Assembly: GCA_045576655.1 (NCBI GenBank)
Contig: JAZNGW010000032.1
Location: 1 to 64,000 of the forward strand
Origin: RGIG8745 sp045576655
GTDB lineage: Bacteria > Bacteroidota > Bacteroidia > Bacteroidales > Bacteroidaceae
DNA: 64,000 nucleotides
Direction of reading: 5' to 3'
The position numbers and the translations under genes are program-made. The notes below the pieces were generated by a model. That model ran no database searches. It had not been told where the DNA came from and saw only the letters and a program-made list of their open reading frames with translations. Positions 41,330 to 50,081 of this stretch are shown here, one piece after another. Position 1 is the stretch's first letter; every line of letters begins with the position of its first letter.

Positions 41330-42769
41330 TTACAGGTTCTTGAGTATTTCAGCGATGAGTTTCCAGACGAGCTCTACGCTTGGGATGTGCAGGCGTTCGT
41401 CGGGTGAGTGTACTCCTCGCATTGTCGGTCCTACGGAGATAAGTTCGAGGTGCGGGTATTTCTCGGTGAATAGTCCGCACTCGAGTCCTGCATGTATGAC
41501 TTTTACTTTTGGTTCTTTCGCATAGAGCGCTTTGTATGAGTTGCTTGCAGTCTGGAGCAGGTGTGAGTCGAGGTTTGGCTTCCATCCTGGGTAGCCTCCG
41601 TTTGTCGTGACTTTTGCTCCTGCGAGCAGGAATGTGGCTTCGATGGCTTGCTGTTCGCACATGCGTGAACTGAGTGTCATGCTTCGCTGGCTGCTGACGA
41701 CTGTCAGTGTGCCGTTGTTCATGCGTATGCTTGCTATGTTGCTGCTTGTTTCTGGTATGCCGTCGATGTCCTGGCTCATTTCGTAGACTCCGTTATGCAC
41801 TGCGTGGAGTGCCATTATGATGCAGTTGGCTTTTGTTTGCTCGATGGCTGGGAGGTCGGTTGTTTCGCTCTGCATGGTGAACTTGAGCGTCTTTTCTGTT
41901 GTGTGGAACTCGTCTTCTACTTCGGATGCGAATATGTTGAAGTCGACGCGCAAGTCTTCCTTGTTGGCTGATGGGATGGCGACGAGTGCTGATGCGTAGC
42001 GTGGAATGGCATTGTGCAGGTTGCCTCCAGTGAGTTCGATGATTCGGAGGTTGTATTTCTTCATGCTTGCATAGAGGAAGCGTGCGATGAGCTTGTTGGC
42101 ATTGGCGCGTTTCTTCACGATGTCGTCGCCAGAATGTCCGCCGCACAGTCCGTCGATGTTGATTCTGATGGTGAAGTAGCCTGCTGGCACTTCTTCGGTT
42201 GTGTAGTCGAATTGTGCTGTTGTGTTTTGTCCTCCTGCGCATCCTATATAGATTTCGCCTTCGTCTTCGCTATCGAGGTTGATGAGGTATTTGCCCTTCA
42301 TGAAGTCGGGCTGTATGGCGAAGGCTCCGTCGAGTCCTGTTTCCTCATCGCAAGTAAACAGACACTCTAATGGTCCGTGAACTATGTCCTGGCTGTCGAG
42401 CGCTGCAAGTGACAGAGCCATTCCTATTCCGTCGTCGGCTCCGAGGGTGGTGCCTTTGGCTTTCATCCATTCGCCGTCAATGTAGGTCTGTATGGCCTGG
42501 TTGTCGAAGTCGAATTCGAGGTCTTTGTCCTTTTCGCAGACCATGTCGGTATGTGATTGCAGGATTACGCCTTGCCTGTCTTCCATGCCTGGCGTTGCGG
42601 GTTTGCGTATGATGACGTTTCCTGCTTTGTCGACTTCATGTTCAAGGTTTCTGTTTTCAGCAAACTTTGTGAGGTATGCTATGATTTTAGCCGGTTTGCC
42701 TGATGGGCGCGGCACTTGGTTTATTTCGCTGAAGAATTTAAATACTTCAGTAGGTCTTAGTTCTGCCAT
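41330..42769 (-). CDS. pepD: Aminoacyl-histidine dipeptidase (M20C)
   Basis: A 479-residue M20-family zinc dipeptidase. VILQSHTDMVCEKD holds the first zinc His/Asp. GTTLGADDGIGMAL supplies the bridging Asp, and LFTCDEETGLDGA supplies the catalytic and zinc Glu. The mid-protein dimerisation/lid domain begins at about residue 207 (NIDGLCGGHSGDDI). The C-terminal HAGLECGLF gives the last His. It cleaves Xaa-His and other dipeptides in the cytoplasm. It has its own terminator and lies alone, divergent from the small membrane protein gene. Confidence 0.95.
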   Translation of the reverse strand: MAELRPTEVFKFFSEINQVPRPSGKPAKIIAYLTKFAENRNLEHEVDKAGNVIIRKPATPGMEDRQGVILQSHTDMVCEKDKDLEFDFDNQAIQTYIDGEWMKAKGTTLGADDGIGMALSLAALDSQDIVHGPLECLFTCDEETGLDGAFAIQPDFMKGKYLINLDSEDEGEIYIGCAGGQNTTAQFDYTTEEVPAGYFTIRINIDGLCGGHSGDDIVKKRANANKLIARFLYASMKKYNLRIIELTGGNLHNAIPRYASALVAIPSANKEDLRVDFNIFASEVEDEFHTTEKTLKFTMQSETTDLPAIEQTKANCIIMALHAVHNGVYEMSQDIDGIPETSSNIASIRMNNGTLTVVSSQRSMTLSSRMCEQQAIEATFLLAGAKVTTNGGYPGWKPNLDSHLLQTASNSYKALYAKEPKVKVIHAGLECGLFTEKYPHLELISVGPTMRGVHSPDERLHIPSVELVWKLIAEILKNL

Positions 42770-42831
42770 AAGTTTTGTGTAAGAGTTTTTAAGTTTTTGA
42801 CTTTTTGTGGTAATAATTCAATCTAATGAAC

Positions 42832-42839
42832 TATATTTG
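42832..42839 (+). promoter_or_regulatory. Candidate -7 box upstream of the small membrane protein gene
   Basis: TATATTTG matches TAnnTTTG and lies 19 bases before the start codon. A TTTG at 42804-42807 is 24 bases upstream, a little too far, so the promoter call is tentative. Confidence 0.4.
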
Positions 42840-42857
42840 CAAGCAAAATTAAAGAAA

Positions 42858-43067
42858 ATGTTGAAATTATTAGTCTTGACTTTGACAATAATTGGCGTCT
42901 CTGTGCTTTTTTTATGTGTCAAGCTATTGTTTAAGAAGAATGGACGTTTCCCCAATACTCATGTTTCTGGCAGCAAGGAAATGAGAAAGCGGGGGATAGG
43001 GTGTGTTCAGAGTCAGGACGCTGCTATGCGAAGAAAGAATCCTCATGCCATTAGCGAGCACTCGTGA
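42858..43067 (+). CDS. Small conserved membrane protein
   Basis: The start at 42858 (MLKLLVLTLTIIGVSVLFLCV, 69 residues) is preferred, because the longer frame from 42807 only adds promoter sequence. One transmembrane helix spans about residues 3-23. It is followed by a short basic tail with FPNTHVSGSKEMRKRGIGCVQSQD, which is recurrent in small Bacteroidetes proteins placed before ompH-like genes (memory of similar genes). Function unknown. The gene is 49 bases upstream of the OmpH-like lipoprotein gene. Confidence 0.7.
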   Translation: MLKLLVLTLTIIGVSVLFLCVKLLFKKNGRFPNTHVSGSKEMRKRGIGCVQSQDAAMRRKNPHAISEHS

Positions 43068-43116
43068 TTTCAGCGCTGATGAGACGAAGAATGTTAAATT
43101 AAATATTAAGAATAAA

Positions 43117-43752
43117 ATGAAAATCAAATTTTTGAGTTCAATCTGTTTTTCACTAATTGCATTATTTGTTGCATCAACTACTTCCTGTGGGGGTAATGCT
43201 TCAGGTAATGATGGAGTTGTTGCTGATAGTGCTGAAAGCACAAAAAATCTAAAAATTGCGTATGTGCTTATCGATACGTTGACAAGTCAATACGAACTCT
43301 ACAAGGAGGCAAGTGAGAACTTCCAGAACAAGCGTAACAACGCTGAGGCCAGAATTACTAAGAAGGGACAGAGCTTTGCCATGCAGTTGGAGCAGTTCCA
43401 GAATAAGCTGCGCGCTAACCAGCTGACTCAGATGCAGGCAGAGAAAGAGCAGGCACGTTTGCAAAAACTTCAGCAGGATTTGCAGGATTTGGAAACCAGC
43501 TTGTCGGCTTCTTTGCAAGAAGAGTATCAGAAGGAGCTTCAGGCTTTGACCGATACTATTCAGACTTTCATGTCAGTATATGCTAAAGAGAAAGGTTTTG
43601 ATTTCGTATTGTGCAAGAGCAGCGGAATTGACAACGTGCTTTATGCAAACGAAGAGTATGATGTTACGTCTGAAGTCGTTGCCGCATTGAATGAGAGATA
43701 TTTCACTCAAAAGGCAGCTGAGGCAAAGAACAACACTGGAGATAAGAAGTAA
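43117..43752 (+). CDS. OmpH/Skp-family periplasmic chaperone-like lipoprotein
   Basis: The start at 43117 (MKIKFLSSICFSLIALFVA, 211 residues) is chosen because it opens a lipoprotein signal ending in ASTTSC with acylation Cys23. The longer frame from 43003 overlaps the small membrane protein. The body is a long coiled coil (about 55-165) with QMQAEKEQARLQKLQQDLQDLE, the tentacle pattern of Skp, and the conserved KGFDFVLCKSSG end. It would hold unfolded outer-membrane proteins in the periplasm. It is followed by a hairpin and the hisG gene. Confidence 0.82.
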   Translation: MKIKFLSSICFSLIALFVASTTSCGGNASGNDGVVADSAESTKNLKIAYVLIDTLTSQYELYKEASENFQNKRNNAEARITKKGQSFAMQLEQFQNKLRANQLTQMQAEKEQARLQKLQQDLQDLETSLSASLQEEYQKELQALTDTIQTFMSVYAKEKGFDFVLCKSSGIDNVLYANEEYDVTSEVVAALNERYFTQKAAEAKNNTGDKK

Positions 43753-43856
43753 TAATGTTTGTTATTGAAGTAATACAAGGCTTTCATCATTGCCATTGCG
43801 AATATGTTTCGTAATAGCGCTTGAGGTGTATTGCTTTACAATAACGATGAAAAGAT

Positions 43857-43884
43857 ATAGGCTTGCCTCTGGTAAGCCTATTTT
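43857..43884 (+). terminator. Hairpin between ompH-like gene and hisG
   Basis: ATAGGCTTGCC and GGTAAGCCTAT pair over 11 bases (one G-U) around a three-base loop, followed by TTTT. It is 104 bases after the ompH-like stop and 22 bases before the hisG start. It could be a terminator or a leader attenuator. No His-rich leader peptide was seen. Confidence 0.5.
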
Positions 43885-43905
43885 GGTTAAATATAATGTG
43901 TTAAT

Positions 43906-44757
43906 ATGCTACGAATAGCAGTACAATCAAAAGGTCGCCTGTATGAGGACACGATAAATCTTTTTCAGGAGGCAGGCATAAAAATAAGCAGTTCAAAGCG
44001 CACCTTGCTGGTGCAGTCGCCAAATTTTCCTATAGAAATACTTTTTTTGCGCGACGACGACATACCGCAGACTGTTGCCAATGGAGTGGCCGATTTGGGT
44101 GTAGTAGGTGAGAATGAGTTTCTGGAGCGCGATGAGGATGCTCTGGTCATTAAGCGGCTCGGATTTAGCAAGTGCCGTTTGTCATTGGCTATACCTAAGG
44201 CTGAGGCATATAGCGGCATAGAGTGGTTCAACGGAAAGAAAATAGCCACATCATATCCTGGCATACTCTCCAAGTTCATGAAGAGCAAGGGCGTGGATAT
44301 TGATATGCACGTCATAACAGGTTCGGTTGAGATTGCTCCTGGAATAGGACTTGCTGACGGCATTTGCGATATTGTAAGTTCGGGTTCTACCCTCATAAGC
44401 AACAACCTGAAGGAAGTTGAAGTAGTAATCAAGAGCGAGGCGCTCCTTATCGGCAACAAGAATTTGTCGGAGGAGAAACGTGAAATTCTTGATGAATTGA
44501 TTTTCCGCATTGATGCCGTTAAGGCTGCCGAAGATAAGAAGTACGTGCTGATGAATGTGCCTACGTCAAAGGTGAAGGACATCATCGAGGTGCTTCCCGG
44601 AATAAAGAGCCCAACAGTGATGCCGCTGGCAACTGAAGGCTGGAGCAGCATACATACGGTGTTGGATGAGAAATGTTTCTGGCAGATTATCGGTCAGCTG
44701 AAATCGTTGGGCGCTGAGGGATTGCTGGTTCTCCCTATTGAGAAAATGATTCCATAA
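43906..44757 (+). CDS. hisG: ATP phosphoribosyltransferase (long form)
   Basis: A 283-residue protein. MLRIAVQSKGRLYEDTINLF opens the PRPP-binding domains, and GIGLADGICDIVSSGSTLISNNL is the phosphoribosyl loop. The C-terminal 75 residues (from about 210) form the ACT-like domain that gives histidine feedback inhibition in the long form. It is the first and committed step of histidine synthesis and the first gene of hisGDCB. Confidence 0.97.
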   Translation: MLRIAVQSKGRLYEDTINLFQEAGIKISSSKRTLLVQSPNFPIEILFLRDDDIPQTVANGVADLGVVGENEFLERDEDALVIKRLGFSKCRLSLAIPKAEAYSGIEWFNGKKIATSYPGILSKFMKSKGVDIDMHVITGSVEIAPGIGLADGICDIVSSGSTLISNNLKEVEVVIKSEALLIGNKNLSEEKREILDELIFRIDAVKAAEDKKYVLMNVPTSKVKDIIEVLPGIKSPTVMPLATEGWSSIHTVLDEKCFWQIIGQLKSLGAEGLLVLPIEKMIP

Positions 44758-44790
44758 AAGTAGTATCGTATTATAAGCAGAATAGAAGAT

Positions 44791-46077
44791 ATGCAGATAC
44801 TTGAATACCCTAAAAGGAGCGAGTGGGCCGACATTCTGAAACGTCCGAATAAGGATGTGGCAGAACTGGCGTCAATAGTCCGTTCTGTGCTTGAGGATGT
44901 CAGAAATAACGGAGACGATGCTGTGAAGGGATATGAACTCAAGTTTGACCACGTCAGCCTTGATGAGTTGTTAGTGACTGATGACGAAATGGAAGAGGCC
45001 GTATCGTTGGTTTCGAATGAACTTGTCGATGCTCTGCGCCTTGCGCATTCCAATATAGAACGGTTTCACTCCGCTCAGAAATTTGTGGGTAAGGAAGTCG
45101 TCACTCAGCCTGGAGTGAAGTGCTGGCAGAAGTCCGTACCGATTGAGAAGGTAGGGCTTTATGTGCCTGGTGGTACGGCGCCGCTCTTCTCTACTGTGCT
45201 GATGCTGGCCACTCCTGCGCGTATTGCCGGATGCAGGGAGATAGTCTTGTGTACGCCTCCCGACAGAGCGGGCAAGGTCAATCCTGCAATCCTTATTGCG
45301 GCAAAAATCGCTGGTGTAGACAAGATATTCAAGATTGGCGGTGTGCAAGCCATTGGCGCTATGGCCTACGGTACAGAGAGTGTGCCTAAAGTATACAAGA
45401 TTTTTGGTCCTGGCAATCAGTTCGTGACTGCCGCCAAGCAGCAAGTTTCTCTTCGTGACGTTGCAATCGACATGCCGGCAGGTCCTTCGGAGGTTATGGT
45501 CGTTGTTGACGATACTGCTCATCCGGAGTTTGTTGCTGCGGATCTTCTTTCGCAAGCCGAGCACGGTGCAGACAGCCAGTCGATAATGGTTACAACGAGC
45601 AGGGAGATGGCGGACAAGGTGGTTGGTGAACTGGAATTGCAGTTGTCAAAACTACCTCGCAAGGACATTTTGGAAAAGTCATTGGAGCATAGCAAACTGA
45701 TTGTTGTGAAGGACGAAGATGAGGCGGTCGATATGATAAACGAGTATGCACCAGAGCATCTTATCTTGGCGACAGGTGACTATATGAGCTTGGCTGAACG
45801 AGTGGTTAATGCTGGTTCGGTGTTCTTGGGCAACTATTCTTGCGAGAGTGCTGGCGACTATGCATCAGGTACTAACCACACGTTGCCTACCAACGGTTAT
45901 GCTAAGGCCTACAGCGGAGTGAGTCTTGATAGTTTCATACGTAAGATGACCTTCCAGGAGCTTACAGAAGATGGCATTAGGAACATTGGCCGTGCTGTTG
46001 AGGTGATGGCTGAAAACGAGCATCTCCTTGCCCACAAGAATGCTATGACTTTGCGACTTGCTTCTGTCATTGAATAA
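44791..46077 (+). CDS. hisD: Histidinol dehydrogenase
   Basis: A 428-residue enzyme. IEKVGLYVPGGTAPLFSTVLM, GPGNQFVTAAKQ and PAGPSEVMVVVD mark the NAD site, and LSQAEHGADSQS and the late ESAGDYASGTNHTLPT hold the zinc His and the catalytic Glu/His. It oxidises histidinol to histidine. It follows hisG by 33 bases. Confidence 0.97.
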   Translation: MQILEYPKRSEWADILKRPNKDVAELASIVRSVLEDVRNNGDDAVKGYELKFDHVSLDELLVTDDEMEEAVSLVSNELVDALRLAHSNIERFHSAQKFVGKEVVTQPGVKCWQKSVPIEKVGLYVPGGTAPLFSTVLMLATPARIAGCREIVLCTPPDRAGKVNPAILIAAKIAGVDKIFKIGGVQAIGAMAYGTESVPKVYKIFGPGNQFVTAAKQQVSLRDVAIDMPAGPSEVMVVVDDTAHPEFVAADLLSQAEHGADSQSIMVTTSREMADKVVGELELQLSKLPRKDILEKSLEHSKLIVVKDEDEAVDMINEYAPEHLILATGDYMSLAERVVNAGSVFLGNYSCESAGDYASGTNHTLPTNGYAKAYSGVSLDSFIRKMTFQELTEDGIRNIGRAVEVMAENEHLLAHKNAMTLRLASVIE

Positions 46078-46099
46078 CAAATGTAACATTAAGAGATTT

Positions 46100-47140
46100 A
46101 TGAAAGATTTGGAACTGCTTGTCCGTAAAAACATTTGGAAACTGAAGCCCTATAGTTCTGCCCGTGATGAATATAAGGGAATGAAGGCCGAGGTATTTCT
46201 CGATGCAAATGAAAATCCATATAACGCTCCAATTAATCGCTATCCTGACCCATTGCAAGAATCATTGAAGGTGCAGATTGCCAAATATAAAGACGTCCGT
46301 CCGGAATCAATCTTCTTGGGTAACGGCTCGGACGAAGCGATTGATTTAGTCTTTCGTGTGTTCTGTACTCCAGGGGATGACAATGTTGTTGCCATTGCGC
46401 CGACATACGGAATGTATGAGGTCTGTGCAGATGTTAACGACGTGGAGTATCGCAAGGTGCTTCTGGACGAAACATTCCAGATAGATGCGGAAAAGGTTCT
46501 TGCTGCTTGTGATGACAACACAAAGGTCGTATTCATCTGTTCGCCTAATAATCCTACGGGCAATAGTCTTTCGCGTGGTGCCATAGAGCGTATTCTGAAT
46601 GAGTTTGAAGGCATAGTTGTTGTAGACGAGGCATACTCCGATTTCTCCAGGATACGTCCGTTCAGATTGGATCTGCCACAATATCCTAATATTGTTGTGC
46701 TGAATACGTTCTCCAAGGCTTGGGGGTGTGCTGCCATCCGATTGGGCATGGCGTTTGCTTCACCTGAAATAGTTGGACTTTTCAATAAAGTCAAGTATCC
46801 TTACAATGTCAATCTGCTCACACAGCAAAAGGCTTCGGAGGTGCTTGCAGAGATTTCAAAGATTCAGCAGAGGGTAAATATGATTGTCGAGGCGAGGGGC
46901 TACATCATTGATGCCTTTGCGCAGTTGCCGATATGTAATAAGGTTTATCCAACTGACGCTAACTTCTTCCTTGCCAAGATGACCGATGCAGATGGTATTT
47001 ATAAGTATCTTGTTTCTAATGGCATTATTGTCAGAAACCGCAGCCACGTTGAATTGTGCGGAGATTGTTTGAGAATAACTATAGGCACTAATGAGGAGAA
47101 CCGCAAACTGCTCAGTGCTTTAAGAAAATACAGACCCTAA
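46100..47140 (+). CDS. hisC: Histidinol-phosphate aminotransferase
   Basis: The ATG at 46100 (MKDLELLVRKNIWKLKPY, 346 residues) is preferred; the frame open from 46058 overlaps hisD. It is a fold-type I PLP enzyme with FLDANENPYNAP, FLGNGSDEAIDL, SPNNPTGNS and the PLP lysine in FSKAWGCAAIRLG. It converts imidazole acetol phosphate to histidinol phosphate. It is 22 bases after hisD. Confidence 0.96.
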   Translation: MKDLELLVRKNIWKLKPYSSARDEYKGMKAEVFLDANENPYNAPINRYPDPLQESLKVQIAKYKDVRPESIFLGNGSDEAIDLVFRVFCTPGDDNVVAIAPTYGMYEVCADVNDVEYRKVLLDETFQIDAEKVLAACDDNTKVVFICSPNNPTGNSLSRGAIERILNEFEGIVVVDEAYSDFSRIRPFRLDLPQYPNIVVLNTFSKAWGCAAIRLGMAFASPEIVGLFNKVKYPYNVNLLTQQKASEVLAEISKIQQRVNMIVEARGYIIDAFAQLPICNKVYPTDANFFLAKMTDADGIYKYLVSNGIIVRNRSHVELCGDCLRITIGTNEENRKLLSALRKYRP

Positions 47141-47149
47141 TCCTTGATT

Positions 47150-48265
47150 ATGAAAAGAGTGTTGTTTATAGACCGTGACGGAACGATACTTCGTGAGCCT
47201 GCCGATGAGCAGATAGATTCGTTCGAGAAATTCAGGTTTCTTCCAGGAGTAATCCGTAACATGCATTTTTTGCGCACTCATCTCGACTATGAGTTTGTTA
47301 TGGTGAGCAATCAGGACGGGTTGGGGACGGATTCATATCCCGAATCGGATTTTTGGCCTACGCATAATTTGATGCTGCAGACATTGGAGGATGAAGGTGT
47401 ACGGTTTGATGACATATTGATTGACCGCTCTTTCCCTTCCGACAATTTGCCGACAAGAAAACCTGGGACGGCAATGCTGACAAAATATATTTCAGGCGAA
47501 GAGTACGACTTGGCAAATTCCTATGTCATTGGTGACCGCATTACAGACGCTTTGTTGGCTAAGAATTTGGGATGCAAGGCTCTTCTTATAGATGAAAGAG
47601 GGGAGTTTGCCGATTCCTTGCCAGAGGGCACAGACGTAACTCTCGTGCGTGATTGGGAAAAGATAACCGAAATACTGTTTGCCGGCAAGAGGACTGCTGA
47701 AGTCAAGAGGACGACAAAGGAAACGGATATATACGTAAGTTTGTCGCTTGATGGAAACGGTGCGTGCAATATATCTACGGGCTTGGGCTTTTTTGACCAT
47801 ATGCTTGAACAGATTGCCCGTCATGGAGGTATTGACCTTGATGTAAAGGTTAAGGGCGACCTCCACGTGGATGAGCACCATACCATAGAAGATACGGGTA
47901 TAGCATTGGGCGAATGCCTGTATAGAGCTTTGACCGACAAGCGCGGCCTTGAGCGTTATGGCTATTGTCTGCCGATGGATGATTGTTTGTGTCAGGTGGC
48001 GCTTGACCTTGGCGGGCGTCCGTGGCTCGTGTGGGATGTTGATTTCAGACGGGAGCGCATAGGTGATGTCCCTACTGAAATGTTCTTCCATTTCTTCAAG
48101 AGCCTTACCGATTCAGCGCGCATGAATTTGAACGTTAAGGCGGAGGGTGAAAATGAGCATCACAAGATAGAAGGTGTTTTCAAGGCTTTTGCACGTGCTT
48201 TGAAAATGGCAATAAGGCGCGACATCTACAACTACAATCTGCCATCGAGCAAAGGGGTGCTGTAG
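47150..48265 (+). CDS. hisB: Bifunctional histidinol-phosphatase / imidazoleglycerol-phosphate dehydratase
   Basis: The start is the ATG at 47150 (MKRVLFIDRDGTI, 371 residues); an earlier TTG would add only two residues. The N-terminal HAD phosphatase has FIDRDGTI (nucleophile Asp) and KPGTAML. The C-terminal dehydratase has GLGFFDHMLEQIARHGG, HVDEHHTIEDTGIALG and ENEHHKIEGVFKAFARALKMA, carrying the metal-binding His pairs. It is the last gene of the cluster and ends 22 bases from the convergent prmA. Confidence 0.96.
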   Translation: MKRVLFIDRDGTILREPADEQIDSFEKFRFLPGVIRNMHFLRTHLDYEFVMVSNQDGLGTDSYPESDFWPTHNLMLQTLEDEGVRFDDILIDRSFPSDNLPTRKPGTAMLTKYISGEEYDLANSYVIGDRITDALLAKNLGCKALLIDERGEFADSLPEGTDVTLVRDWEKITEILFAGKRTAEVKRTTKETDIYVSLSLDGNGACNISTGLGFFDHMLEQIARHGGIDLDVKVKGDLHVDEHHTIEDTGIALGECLYRALTDKRGLERYGYCLPMDDCLCQVALDLGGRPWLVWDVDFRRERIGDVPTEMFFHFFKSLTDSARMNLNVKAEGENEHHKIEGVFKAFARALKMAIRRDIYNYNLPSSKGVL

Positions 48266-48287
48266 GGGGCTTTTCCTGTGTTGGCGC

Positions 48288-49139
48288 TTATGTAGCTTGT
48301 AGCTGCAATACGCACCAATTGTTTTTAGAGTAAGTCCGCTTCAATGACAATCCGTATTCTTCAGCAATAGACAAAATGTCGTTTGCGTCTTCAGTGTAGA
48401 AACCGCTAACCAATAGCTCTCCTTTAGGGGCGAGGGCATTGGTGTAATGGCGCATGTCGTTAATTATTATGTTCTTGTGGATGTTGGCGGCAATGAGATT
48501 GAACTGCTTTCCGATTTTACTAATCGAATATGCGTCGCCTTGCATTGTTTCGATGTTAGTAATGCCATTTAGACTGATGTTTTCAATTGTGTTGTCAACG
48601 CTTTTCTCATCGATGTCGATGGCATAAACATTTTTAGCGCCGCTCAGCGACATTGCTATGGCAAGTATGCCTGTCCCGCATCCCATGTCAAGCGTGTTTT
48701 TATCCTTCAGATCATCCTTGTTGAGCAGTATTTCAGTGAGCATACTTGTTGTTTCGTGTGTGCCCGAGCCAAATGCCATGCGCGGATTGATGATGATGTC
48801 GTGTTGTACCAGTGGGATGTTCTTGTGGTGAGGTGCGTGTATTGCGCAGAGGTCACCAATGATAATTGGTTCGTAATGTGTTTTTTCCCACTCCTCATTC
48901 CAGTTGCGGTCCTCAATCTCTGTTGTTTCAAAAGTGATTTTAATGTCAGGGATGAAGAACTCGCTTATGACGTTTTCTATTTCTTTGTTCGAAATGCTTC
49001 CGTTAGGAATATATGCAAGAAGCATTTCGCCCTCAGTGTGGAAAGTGTCAAATCCGATCTCTGCAAGTGATGCGGAAAGCAGGTCATGGTAAATGCTGTC
49101 GAATGGTTGGAATGTGAATTTTACTTCTGTGTAGTTCAT
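48288..49139 (-). CDS. prmA: Ribosomal protein L11 methyltransferase
   Basis: The start at 49139 (MNYTEVKFTFQ, 283 residues) is taken; the frame opens four residues earlier. The C-terminal half is a class I SAM methyltransferase: LDMGCGTGILAIAMSLSGAKNVYAIDID, NPRMAFGSGTHETTS (PrmA substrate motif) and LIAANIHKNI. It trimethylates ribosomal protein L11 in other bacteria. A candidate -7 box (CAAATTTA on the plus strand, 49222-49229) lies upstream. Confidence 0.92.
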   Translation of the reverse strand: MNYTEVKFTFQPFDSIYHDLLSASLAEIGFDTFHTEGEMLLAYIPNGSISNKEIENVISEFFIPDIKITFETTEIEDRNWNEEWEKTHYEPIIIGDLCAIHAPHHKNIPLVQHDIIINPRMAFGSGTHETTSMLTEILLNKDDLKDKNTLDMGCGTGILAIAMSLSGAKNVYAIDIDEKSVDNTIENISLNGITNIETMQGDAYSISKIGKQFNLIAANIHKNIIINDMRHYTNALAPKGELLVSGFYTEDANDILSIAEEYGLSLKRTYSKNNWCVLQLQAT

Positions 49140-49275
49140 TTTGAATGTCATTTTGCTATGATGCTTTCCCCTTTGTCGATTGAGGCGGTGTGGAGAGACT
49201 CAAATGTGTGTTTTTATTTTGCAAATTTAATCTTTTCCGTTTATTTTGTAGTTTAGATTAAACTGAAAGTTAGAT

Positions 49276-49938
49276 ATGAATTTGACAATGTTTGAAAAAA
49301 TGCAACTTCTACCCTTGTTTCAGGGGCTGTCGTTCAGGGAGTTGTCGGAGATTGTTGAATGGATGAAGATGGACTTTTGCCAGTTCCATCCCAATGATGT
49401 CATTGTTTCTCAAGGAGACAGATGCCGCTCATTAATTTTTATTATCAGTGGTGATGTGTGTGCGGAATATGTGGATACGGATAGGAGATTTGCATTGACT
49501 GAGGACCTGCCGTCTTCTTTGGTATTGGAACCTTATAGTATCTATGGAATGTATCAAAACTATACGCGCAGTTATTGGATGAGGACAGAGGGAAGCGGTC
49601 TTGTAATACCTAAGAATGTTTTTAACGAATTGCTCAGGAGGTATCAGATTATACGCACTAATTATCTTAATCTAATATGTACAAGGTTGCAGAACAACAA
49701 TATAAAGTTGTGCAACATTAGAACTTTGGGCATAAAGGATAAAATAGTGAAGTTTGTGAGCGATTTGGCATGTAGTAATAAGGGCAATAAATGCCTTAGG
49801 ATAAAGATGGAAGTGCTTGCAGGTATAATAGATGAGACAAGGCTTAATGTATCGCGCGAGTTGAATAAAATGCAGTTAGAGAAAAAAATCAAAATGAAAA
49901 GAGGGATGATAGAGTTTGTGGATTTCCAGGAACTATAG
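49276..49938 (+). CDS. Crp/Fnr-family transcriptional regulator
   Basis: A 220-residue protein with an N-terminal cyclic-nucleotide-binding-like beta roll (about 15-130; NDVIVSQGDRCRSLIFIISGDVCAEYV) and a C-terminal winged helix (LAGIIDETRLNVSRELNKMQLEKKIKMKRGMIEF, recognition helix with N-V-S-R-E-L). The signal molecule is unknown; the usual cAMP-binding Arg-Ser pair is not evident. It lies alone, divergent from prmA, so it may regulate neighbours or itself. Confidence 0.85.
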   Translation: MNLTMFEKMQLLPLFQGLSFRELSEIVEWMKMDFCQFHPNDVIVSQGDRCRSLIFIISGDVCAEYVDTDRRFALTEDLPSSLVLEPYSIYGMYQNYTRSYWMRTEGSGLVIPKNVFNELLRRYQIIRTNYLNLICTRLQNNNIKLCNIRTLGIKDKIVKFVSDLACSNKGNKCLRIKMEVLAGIIDETRLNVSRELNKMQLEKKIKMKRGMIEFVDFQEL

Positions 49939-50016
49939 TTTTGTTCCTTCTCTCTATTTATATGCTCTTTTCTAAATGCTCTTCTTAAGCGTGATGGCAT
50001 TATTTAAATCGTAGGG

Positions 50017-50048
50017 TTTATACCGAAGTGATATTTTTCGTATATTTG
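50017..50048 (+). promoter_or_regulatory. Candidate promoter of the MBL-fold gene
   Basis: TTTA (50017-50020), 20 bases, then TATATTTG (50041-50048) nearly match TTTG-N20-TAnnTTTG. The start codon is about 34 bases further. Confidence 0.5.
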
Positions 50049-50081
50049 TGTGATTTTTTGACATTCGTAATATAGCAAAAG

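Noticed and set aside
43003..43116. Long N-terminal extension of the OmpH-like protein
   Set aside because: It overlaps the small membrane protein gene and precedes a clear lipoprotein signal at 43117.
49170..49200. Single further 22-bp repeat unit (GAGGCGGTGTGGAGAG)
   Set aside because: Only a partial match, no second unit next to it; treated as chance.
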